A stretch of 64,000 bases of DNA from positions 3,162,001 through 3,226,000 of the forward strand of contig NW_026515543.1 in NCBI RefSeq assembly GCF_014898815.1. Reading direction: 5' to 3'. Within the stretch, counting starts at the first letter, position 1. Every line of letters begins with the position of its first letter. The DNA comes from Panonychus citri. Taxonomy: Eukaryota; Arthropoda; Arachnida; Trombidiformes; Tetranychidae. A program made the translations under genes and the position numbers. The notes under the pieces were generated by a model. It saw only the letters and a list, made by a program, of their open reading frames with translations. It had not been told where the DNA came from and did no database searches. Shown in pieces: positions 12,989 through 22,563 of the stretch.

Positions 12989-13753
12989 TTCTCTTTCTCT
13001 TGATAAATGTAATAGAAGAATTTTTTCCATGCAGGTTAATCTTTTTGATGATAGAGTGGAAAATGAATTCTGCTAATACAGAATACTGATGGAAGGTTAA
13101 ACTCTAAGTGTACCCTGTTATTATCATTTAATATATTTGGAGAGAAAATTATTTTTCCATCATAATCACAATGAGCAACAATAGTAATAATAATAATAAC
13201 CAGAACTAGACTGTTGATTGTCAGGGTGATGATGATCAGCTTGAGGTTATCGGATGGAGCGTATCAGATGAAATTTTAAGAATCTTAAAGTAAATGATGA
13301 ATATGAGTATGTTTTCTGAATCATAATAACCTAATGGAAAATAATATAATAAGAATTGATAAATAAAACTCCAAGAGAGTTAATGGGATTTTCAATGTGT
13401 TGTTATATTAAATGAATATCTTTCAATGAACTTTCATTTTCCTTCATCATTTTTAAAAGTTCATTTCTATCAAATCAACTCCATGAAAAACATGATCATC
13501 ATCAGTATAATGGTTAACAAAAAGAAAGATAAATGAGCGAAGGAACAAGAATTTTCTTGCTCCCATGAAATCAGACAGAAAATTTTGACTTCTTGAACGT
13601 GACTTGATTGTTTAATAACAACGATCACAATGATCAACACAGAATAAATTTAAGTTCAAGAGTTAACATGATCAAATATCAGTAAGAATTGTTAACCAAA
13701 TTAAAATTATCAAAAGATATTAAACTTGCAGTTTCCTTGATAAAACTCTAGTA

Positions 13754-14283
13754 TTAGGGGTTTCCAAAAGTCTTGTGCCTGACTATGTTTTATTGTAGAT
13801 AGAACCAAAATTTGAGTAGCAAATTAATGCTCATAGATTTTGATCATAGAAAATGAGTTTTCATAAAAATCGAGCGATTCAATTTATTTTGAGGTCAAAT
13901 TAGGTCGAAAACCGCTATTTTGCAGATAAATCACGATTTCATGGACAATTCATTCAAAAATTCAGAATTTTTATCATAAGCATTGCTAGCATTTTGGCAT
14001 TTGAAATCATTTTAAATTGTGAATAAAAACAAAATTAAGCGAAATATTCAAATTTGATTGAAAAAGTTAAAGTTTTCAACTGTTTTACCTTTCAATCTGA
14101 TTTCATGTTAAAATTCATTGAAAACTCGTATTTGACCTAATTTGACCTCAAAATAAATTGAATCGCTGATTTTATGAAAACTCATTTCTATGATCAAAAT
14201 CTATGAGCATTAATTTGCCACTCAAATTTTGGTTCTATCTACAATAAAACATAGTCAGGCACAAGACTTTTGGAAACCCCTAA
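13754..14283. mobile_element. Foldback MITE 1 (Tc1/mariner-like, TA target site)
   Basis: The left end TTAGGGGTTTCCAAAAGTCT is repeated in inverted orientation at the right end. The inverted arms match for about 160 bp with only a handful of mismatches or single-base gaps. TA dinucleotides flank both outer ends (13752-13753 and 14284-14285), the target duplication of the Tc1/mariner superfamily. The 530-bp element has no transposase frame, so it is a non-autonomous derivative mobilised in trans. It lies in the presumed intron of the Rab-effector gene. Confidence 0.85.
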
Positions 14284-14285
14284 TA

Positions 14286-15566
14286 TATTCAAGAAAACAA
14301 TGAAACCTCATGAAAGATGATGAGCTAAAGAAGTGAAAACTTTTTCGGATAAAAATAGATTATCTCTTTTTGTTTTCATTCCAATAACATCCTCATCTCA
14401 TTCCATTCGTATTGTTGGAGTAATGGTTTGTATTACCATTCAATCAGTTCGTTGTTTATCATGGTGATGACGATGGAGGTGCAAGTGGGAGTGAGAGTGG
14501 GAATGGAGAGTGGGTGTAGGATGGAGAGAGAGAGAGAGAGGAGGATAAACAGCATCTTCTTTAAGTTAATGTTATAAAATTGATTGATAACATGAAACTT
14601 TTATGTAAACACAATCATTGACAATGTTAAGAGATAGAGATTCCTTTTGTTACTCTTTCATTCAATTTTCAAGTTCATTTATCATGTTGATTCTGATTCA
14701 CCTGGAAATACAATTTTCTCATTAAATTAAATTGGGATTTAAATAGATTTACATGATCACTATTAATATATAAACATACATATAATCACATAATACAATT
14801 TAATTGTTCATTAATTGGAAACTTGCTTTTACAACCTGTTTGATTTGAGTTATCAGATCAATTGTTATGTCATAAACATTTTACAATTAACTTATAACTT
14901 TGAATTATATTAATGATTAACATGATTGATGAAATTAATCATTTGTTTTTTATATATATGTTAAGTTTTAACATCGTATGAAAATCGATTACCTTTCATT
15001 AGATATTTTCAATTGCCTAATTGTTAATATTAATGAGAAAAATTGTAAATATCTAACCTTAGGTTATAATTGTAATCAATTTAGTTGATTGTTGATCTTT
15101 CGTATTGTTTATTATTGTAACTATAAACTAATATTTTTTCCTACTATCCAATGTAATTAACCAACAAAGGAAAAAGTTACAATTAATATTTTAATAGCAG
15201 CAATTCAATTTTTATAATCATATTTTTGATGGGAAAAGCAAAGCAAGAGTTATAGTTAATTGTTTGAGGTTTCACAATAAATTCATAATTACAATAACAA
15301 GTCTAATCTGAAAGGTTGAGGGTTACCCTTGAAAAAGTAAACTCATTTAATTGTAAAATGAATTTCTAATCAAATCTTTAAGATACGTCATAACAATTAA
15401 CTGTAACGACTGTAAATATTATGTCATTTTAATCAACAAGTTAGAATCAGAGAGATGACAAAAAAAGGGGGTTAACTTTTTTTTCTTCGGTTAATTAATG
15501 GAAGTTGATTTGAGAAGCAAATTAATTAAATGGAGGAAAAAAAATAAGGTGAAATGATTAACTTAC
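14286..15566. other. Gene-less stretch, presumed proximal intron
   Basis: AT-rich sequence with an AG run near 14525 and several ACAATTAA/TTAATTGT words. It ends at a consensus splice donor on the minus strand (ACTTAC at 15561-15566, read as GTAAGT). I see no exon in it. Confidence 0.5.
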
Positions 15567-15673
15567 AGAATCCGTTGTTCCTCTTGTTTCCTCAACATTT
15601 GATCTCGTTTCATGACAGTCATGATTTTCTCATATTCTTCAGCCGATAGATTACTCAGGTCCAACGAATCCAT
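15567..15673 (-). CDS. First coding exon of a synaptotagmin-like/granuphilin-type Rab effector (bitesize-like)
   Basis: The minus strand carries an ATG at 15673-15671 followed by 35 codons and two extra bases, then GTAAGT, a consensus donor. The peptide reads LDLSNLSAEEYEKI...MKRDQMLRKQEEQRI. This matches the first helix (SHD1) of the Slp homology domain, where granuphilin has LDLSFLSEEEK and a basic/acidic helix ending in EKRIRRL. Slp proteins bind GTP-loaded Rab27 or Rab3-type GTPases through this helix and tether secretory vesicles to the plasma membrane by C-terminal C2 domains. The zinc-finger half and the C2 domains are not found in the window and should lie left of base 1, giving an intron of more than 13 kb. 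RIM and rabphilin have a related helix and remain alternatives. The exon is too short for ordinary frame listings. Confidence 0.6.
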
Positions 15674-16478
15674 GTTACCGTAATCAAGGATAAAATGTAA
15701 CAATTAACAAACCAAATGATGAACCTTGAAAAGTGAAACAGTTGCAAATGTCCAAAAAAGTTAAACAATAACAAGAAAAACGCCAAAGGAAAACATTGTC
15801 CATGTGATAACCATAAGAGGTGAACGGTTAACAGGTTTTGTGATTGATGGTGAGATTAAATTTGAACAATTAAAGGTGAAAACACAGACACAATCAATTA
15901 GGTGATTAATTGAATTTTCAATACAATTAACAATTTAAGATGGTTAAAGATGATTAGGGACAAAAGAGAGAGAGAGAAAAAGTTGATTGGTTTCACTTTG
16001 GATACATTTTTTTACTCTCATAAATTTTATCAGGAAATTGAACTAATATTTAATGTTTCACATTCTAACTGTTTATCTATGGGAAAGAAAGATTGAGTTT
16101 TCCTTTAATCTCTCTTTCTTTCTCTCTCTCTTTCTCTCTCTTACTCTCTTTTCTCTCTTAACGTGTCACAGAAAAAACTACGATTCCAACCATTGAATTT
16201 ATACCATAGGTGTAAACGAATACAGGTGAACATGGAAAAGAGAAAAGATTTTTTTTTCTTCAAATTCTATTAACAAGGTGGTAACATCTAGCGGCGAATT
16301 TACCAATTAATCTTTTGTTCTATTCTTCGTTTGGGTGACATCTGGTGGAGACTTTTGTCTCTCTTGTATTTTCTCTTTAATTGTTAATTTTTTGAAAGAA
16401 ATTTTCTTTTTCTTTATTATTGATTGTGATTTAAAAAGATTGTCTTGATTAGTGTTTATTTAATTTGGATTGGTTAAC
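15674..16478. promoter_or_regulatory. Divergent promoter region between the Rab-effector gene and DENR
   Basis: About 800 bp separate the two start codons, which point away from each other, so both 5' UTRs and promoters must lie here unless further upstream exons exist. It contains CT/AG-rich tracts (16090-16160) and two copies of an ACATCTrGyGG word (16283-16294 and 16337-16348) whose reverse complements resemble the animal CTCF core CCASYAGRKGGC. No TATA box is obvious near either start. Confidence 0.5.
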
Positions 16479-17271
16479 ATGCAACCTCATCCTAATTTTG
16501 TTGAACGTTACAAGGAGACTAGTTTTCCAATAAGAGTTTCTTATTGTGGTGAATGTGGTTTACCAATTGAATATTGTTCTTATTTTCCTGATTTTGAGAA
16601 ATGTAAAATTTGGTTGGAGAAAAATTTACCTGATGAATTTGAAAAATTACTGGGAATCTCTGAGGCCGGTGGAGATGATAAAGGTGAAGGTAATGTATCA
16701 CCTCTTACCTTTCACTTATTGTCACAAATTTCTTAGCCTTTGTTATTAGGTAAAAGTGTCAACAATAACAAAGCTTTTCTCTTCTCTTCAATGGATTTTT
16801 TGCTTCTGTATTTTCCTTTTTTCCTCACTAATTGTTTGTCTTGTTAACTCTTTCTTTCTAATTGTTACTCATTATGATGATTTTCTTTCTTTGTCATTAA
16901 CTCTGACTTTCTTTTCCAATTTTCTTTTTTCTCCAATAGATGGTAAAAAATCGGGTCGACAAAAACGTGGAGGAAAAGGAATGGTTAAAGTAAAGAAAAA
17001 GGCTGAAGTTGACCGACATATTGGCCTTTGGAGGGCGAATCGAGGTAAAAAGAAATACGTGACCATCGTTAGTGGACTGACAACCTACGAAATTGATCTG
17101 AAAGAAGCTTCTAAATTTTTCGCCGCTAAATTTGCTTGTGGATCTTCAGTTACCGGTAACGAAGTTGTTATCCAAGGAGATGTTAAAGATGATCTATTTG
17201 ATATAATGACCGATAAATGGCCTGAAATCGATGAAGATTCAATAGAAGATATGGGAGAGAAGAAAATTTGA
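16479..17271 (+). CDS. DENR: Density-regulated protein DENR (translation re-initiation factor, SUI1 domain)
   Basis: Two exons, 16479-16689 and 16940-17271, joined by a 250-bp GT-AG intron (donor GAAG/GTAATG, acceptor CCAATAG/ATGG), give about 180 residues; vertebrate DENR is near 198. The start is the ATG at 16479 (MQPHPNF); an upstream in-frame TTG is not needed. The N-terminal part has the zinc-binding Cys cluster CGECGLP...CSYFPDFEKC followed by KIWLEKNLPDEF. Exon 2 begins with the basic linker GRQKRGGKG and holds the SUI1/eIF1-like fold, including ITVSG-like VTIVSGLTTYEIDLKEASK and FACGSSVTG. DENR pairs with MCTS1 to recycle 40S subunits and to promote re-initiation after short upstream ORFs. 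The gene is divergent from the Rab-effector exon and convergent with the coiled-coil gene. Confidence 0.95.
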
Positions 17272-17827
17272 TTAACCATTACAACTTTTCATCATCAAAA
17301 AAAAAGTCAAAAATTAACGTTATGATTTATACCAAATAATTAACAAAATTTTGTCTCAATCAACCAACGTCCTGATTATATCATTTCAATCAACTGAAAA
17401 CCAAATCAAGTGAAATGCTAATCGTTCATTTGTATTTACAAATGTTGTTATTCATTTTTACCACAATTAACTTATCATTGGTCCAGTTTTCGGTTCGCAA
17501 CAATTTAATCAGTTTTAATTGCTGTGTAGTTTAGTTTCAAGGAATCGTGATAAACAATCAGATAATTAGTAAAATTTATTAGGATAAAATATTTTAATAA
17601 GTTCGTTATAATTATATTTATAAATATTGATAAAATTCTGTGTTTCAATTGTTGTAAAACTAATTAATTTGCTTTTAATCTTGTTGATGATTAACAAATA
17701 ATCATGAAGACTAGAAAATGGTTGAAATGATCATCGATTCATCATTAGAATCGAGATGATTTTCATAATCAGAATAATTTAACTGGAATCATTGTAACTC
17801 CAACCATCAGATTTTTAATCATTTTCG
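17272..17827. other. Convergent 3' ends of DENR and the coiled-coil gene
   Basis: The two stop codons are 556 bp apart and face each other, so both 3' UTRs share this AT-rich stretch. An AATAAA for the minus-strand gene is present at plus-strand 17575-17580. No gene was seen. Confidence 0.6.
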
Positions 17828-19737
17828 TTAAATTGTTGATTGATTATTGTAACAATCAGGTGGCGAAATATTTTTCTCAATTCTTATTGACGTTGAACTG
17901 GAAACAGGTGAATCAAATTGTTGATAATTAGTTGATCGCGATGAAGATGATGAAATTAGTGTTGATCTTAATTGTTGATTGTTAGTAATTATTTGACGTT
18001 TTCTTTTCATCTCTTTGATTTTATCCTCATCAATTATCACATCACCATCACAATCAGCATGATGATTGTAAGAACCATTAACAATTAAAGGTTCGCGATG
18101 ATGATTAACAATTTCACTTGAATAGGAAACATTATTATCGTAGCTTAATTGTGATGAATTGTTATTGAATCTATCGTCATCTCCACTGATTGTGACCATA
18201 TTGTACAAAGTATATTCGAGCTCCTCTTTTCTCAAGGCCAGTTTATCCATTTCCCGTTGATCTCGAATCATTTCACCGATCAAAGCTTCATTTTCGGCTT
18301 TTAGTTTGTTCATCGAATCTGTTTGCCTTTCTCGATCGATTTCCAATTGTTCTAATCGTTGTCTAAGAGCTTCTATTGTTGATTGAGCTCGAATCAGATC
18401 ACGATTTAAATTCTCATCTCTTTCAGCTTGACTTCGAAGTTTTTTCAACTCTTTCTCTTTCAATTCGAGAACATCTTTTAAACTTTGAATCTCTTTACTC
18501 ATGAAAGTTATTCGTTCCTCGACCCGACGAGCTTGACCATTTCGTTCTTGTCGTGAATGAATTTCCATTGAAACCATTTGATTGTTAACTTGATTCATCT
18601 CATTTACTTTAGCCCTTAATTCAGATTTAAGTGAATCAACCAAACATTTAAGCTCATCTTTAACTTGTTCAAGTGAATTTAATTCCTGATCAAATTGTTT
18701 CCTTGCAGCATCCAGTTCTAATTCAAATGAATTAATTAGATGAGCTTTTTCCCGTTCATGTCTCCTCTCCTCATCAGCCAATTCTGAGGTCAATTTGTTA
18801 ACCTCTTCTCGAAGTTGACTTTCATCCCGTGAATATTTAACTTGTAATGATTTTAAAGCTTCCTCTTGACTATTAAATGAAGCTTCAAGTTGATTAAAGT
18901 TATTTTGTACTTGAGACAATTGTGACCTCAGTGTGGGTCCATTTAGATTATCCAATTGTTGAGTTAAACGTTGAACAACAATTCCCAATCCTTGGATGAT
19001 TAATGATGATCGAGCTGATTCTTCCCGAGCAATTGTTAATTTCCTCTGATGAAGAGCTGATAATTTACGATGAGCATCAAGCTCACGACTTAAATAAGGG
19101 AATCCACTATTGGCACCATTAAGATTATTTTTACTACCTGTTGGTGTTGAGGTTGAAGTGGAGGTTGAAGTGACAGTAGATACATAAACTGTATTATTAG
19201 CTGAGAGGTTCTGGTTAAGTGAATGCTCAACCGACCCGGTACAGTTAATGGTGGAAACGTTATGGATTAGTGATTTACTCGTTTGACTTTTACTGTTAAT
19301 ATTTTGTCTTTCATCATCTTTATCCTCTTTTTCTTGGTTAATTTGATTGTAAGGTAAAGTATCATCATCATTATTATCAACAGTAGCAACTGGTTTAATT
19401 GCTTTTGATGTTAATCTTTCTCCTTTTAATCCTCTCAATCCACCATTGGCTTTACTTTCAGCAGCCATACTTTCAAAGAAACGAGCTTGACTTTTTACAG
19501 ATAATGAAGATGATAATAATGGTGATGATGAGGATGAGGATGATGATGGTGCTGCTGGTAATGATGCTGATGATATTGGTGATGATTGGTTTGATAAGTG
19601 AAATGATTCCGGATCAACTTGGGTTGTTGATGAAATAATTTGTTCACTTGAATAATCACCGGATGATATTGATGGAGCTTCTTTCTTGCCATTAACTGGA
19701 ACCAAATTTATTCTTGGTGTTGTTTCATCAGAATCAT
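17828..19737 (-). CDS. MTUS1/ATIP-like coiled-coil microtubule-associated protein
   Basis: An open frame of more than 630 codons. The first 200 residues are Ser/Thr-rich and disordered. From about residue 208 (ELDAHRKLSALHQRKL) to about 500 it is one long heptad coiled coil, and the tail is again Ser/Asn-rich. The end of the coil (EIQSLKDVLELKEKELKKL ... LRKEELEYTLYN) resembles the C-terminal coil of MTUS1/MTUS2 (SLKAVLEIKNEKL ... ENEELLWKLHN), proteins that bind microtubules and EB1. This is family likeness recalled from memory, not an alignment, so other coiled-coil proteins are possible. The 5' end is uncertain: the open frame continues upstream of the first ATG (FFESMAAES) to a stop near 19750. 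It may begin at an acceptor (TTATCCTAG, minus strand) or, with a one-base break, at the ATG at 19764-19762, which reads MDDETKLS before a stop. Confidence 0.6.
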
Positions 19738-19881
19738 CTAGGATAATTTAGTTTCGTCATCCATTTGATTTATACATCGCCAATTAATCAGGTTAATCAT
19801 CATTTGGGTAGAGATCATGTTGAGAAAGGTAGAGAGTTATAACCAAGAACAAGGTGAAGTAAATCAAAGATGGAAGCAGGT

Positions 19882-19933
<52 letters not shown>

Positions 19934-22563
19934 GAGAATAGAAAAAGAGATTAAATTAACTCATTCGATTACAATTATCGTCACAATTAAGAAAAGGAAT
20001 ATAATTAGTTTACATTTGTAATGCTCTACAATTAAATCTACAGCGAAAAACAAAGCTTCGTATTTCCCTTTCCTCTCAATTGTTTTTCTTCAAGTGATTT
20101 TATCAAAACAATTTAGCAACAAAAAGGTTAATTTAGTTTTGAGAAAAAAATCTCAGGTCAAAGGTTAGTAATACTATTGTGCTCTTTTCATCAATCTCTC
20201 TTTTTTTCCATTGTATTCATTCATGGTGTTAATTGGAGTCGTTGATTAGGATTAGGAAAAAAAAGAGTGAGAGTTAAAGACCAATTTGACAATTAGAATC
20301 GAAAGCGATTGGGATTGTGACACAATCGACACGAAAAAAGTTAGTCGGTCACAGTTTCGTCGACGAAAGTTAAACGTTCAATTAAATCTGATGGTTGAAT
20401 GGACATTGCGATTTGAACGATAATAATCATGAGGATTTCTGGTGATCATCTTAATCAGTCAGGGAATTGGTAGTAAGTTAATCAAAAGTTAGTGGATTAA
20501 GTTGAGACATTTAAACAGATATAAGACAGTGAATAATTAAACAGGTATAAGATGATGATAATGATGATAAGTTAATTGTTAACAGAAAATGACAATTTAA
20601 TAATAGGAAACCAACGGAAATGTTAAAATGATTTGTAGTAGTAGGAAGAAGGTTGTTTTTTGTCATGTCAGGTTAGCTAATTGTTAACCAGGAACCACTT
20701 TTTTGACTTGGTCAATTGTTGAGGTGAAATGACCATCAGTTAATTGTTACTGTCTTTTAATATGATCAACAGACAAGAATAAGGCCCAAGTATTAAGAAG
20801 ACACGAAGGAGGACAATTAATGGAAAACGTTGTAATTGTTGTAAGAAAAAGCATCTGAGCTACATGTTAATCCGAGATTATTTTCATAACCTCATCATTT
20901 ACAATTAAAACCAAAGAAACACAAACATGATTAGTTGAGATTACGAGTTAATCAACTCTTAATTCAGTTGATTAGCAAAGGTGAAGGCAATTGAATATTA
21001 TTTTCCAGAGATAAACAAAGATGACGAAACCAATGGATTAACCAAGACAAAGATTATCCCAATGAAGACAGTTAACAAATAACAGATGAGATTATGGTGA
21101 TGTTGATGATTAACACGAGAATTAATTAATTTGATTAGTAGGCGAAAAAGGTTGACAATTAGAAAACCATTTGAGAATCAAAAATTACCGATTACAAGGG
21201 AAAACAAAAAGGGTTAAAATTGGCGCGTTAATAAAAAGATGAACAAAATTAATGGTAAACAATTATGATGGACAATTAGTTTTTTTTATGTAATCGTTTG
21301 ATTTTGGTTAACAGAAATTGTTTGATTTAATTGTTAGGGATTAAGGAGATTAAAGTGTTAAGCTCAACAACTAATGTTTATTTTGGGATAAAATATCATT
21401 TGTAGAGACGATGAAAGCAACATGAAGGTATCACAATGGAAGACGAAATTTGGATTAACATATTTGCTTCTTTGGTGGATTATAAGAGATTCGAGTTAAT
21501 TGTGATTCAATGGATTAACCGTTTCATGTTCAATGATGATTATCTCGAGAAAGTTAATTGTAAAGGTGTTAATTAGCTGTTGGAAAACAATGATAATAAT
21601 CAAATGGAAATTGTTGATGAGGTAAAAAAATCATTCTCTTCATGTAAACAATCAATGTAACGAATATAATTTCATATCTGTATTCAATCAAATCTCTTTG
21701 AAATGAAATTTGATTGAATTTGTTATTATCGATATTATTTTTTTTTCTGCTAACAATTAAGTTCTGATTTTTTTGGTTTGTATTTTTTTTACAGGACAAT
21801 CAAGATTATTGGTAAAAAAAGTGTGGTGTTTACTTGTGTGGCTGTCAAATCAATTGATTATTACTTGTCAATTCATCAATCAATGTTTTATTGGAACCAG
21901 GGGAAAGATTCAAGAATAGAGATTGAAATTGATTGTGATCTGGATGTTAAACTAATCAAAGTTAATCAAGGGATTTAACTGATGATTGTAACATTTCAAA
22001 TGGTTGGATAATTAAATTAATAGAATCAATAAGATAAAATTATTCTCAATGTTATTTGGACTTTGGGATTAAGTTTTCATTACGTAAAGGAAACGATATT
22101 AACTTTTCATTTGGATTGTCGGGTTTCATTGGTATTGAACTTTTTTCAGAAAATATTAGCTAATTGTTGTGATTAATCAATTGTGATTAAAGTGAAGCCA
22201 AGTGAGTTACTGGATAGAGAGAGACAGAGACAGGATTAATTGAGGATTAATCAAGTATCTAAACAAGGAAACACCACATATACAAAATTAGCCAATTAGT
22301 TTCTTAATTGTTGATTAATTAACAATTGAAAAAGAGGAAAAACTGAGAGGAAGGAGAGATGAAGATGATTATTATTGCTAAAAGCGTCAAAAAATATATA
22401 TTATCTGTTGATTAGTTAACATAAATTGCTGATTAGCAATGAAACAAAAAGCAGCAAAATCTAAATTATATTGTAATTAACTGACTATCATTTGCAACGA
22501 AAACAAGATACAAGGGTAAATAATTATATTAATTGTTGGAAGGTGAATTAGACTAAATTAAAC
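19738..22563. other. Intergenic region with (AG)n microsatellite and a small F-box-like frame
   Basis: It holds the probable promoter of the coiled-coil gene and the 3' region of the 877-residue gene. An AG run lies at 19886-19932. A 46-codon ATG frame at 21436-21576 (plus) and an acceptor-like TTTTTTTTACAG at 21783-21794, followed by an open stretch, could belong to a small plus-strand gene but cannot be joined in a common frame with confidence. Otherwise it is AT-rich with many TTAATTGTT words. Confidence 0.4.
19886..19932. repeat. (AG)n microsatellite
   Basis: An AG dinucleotide run with one GG interruption near 19922. Confidence 0.9.

Larger units (their letters stand above)
2571..13751. 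other. Long gene-poor stretch, probably intron of the 15.6-kb Rab-effector gene
   Basis: There are no frames with codon structure, domains or splice context that I trust. The few frames above 60 codons are simple-sequence translations or start at non-ATG codons. The sequence is very AT-rich with many GATGAT/ATCATC runs and homopurine tracts. The motif GGTAA is much commoner on the plus than on the minus strand, which fits an intron transcribed from the minus strand. Nothing else recognisable was seen. Confidence 0.5.

Noticed and set aside
12797..13076. Overlapping frames on both strands rich in Arg/Glu or Ser/Leu
   Set aside because: They are translations of the (CT)n microsatellite and its surroundings, with no independent coding signal.
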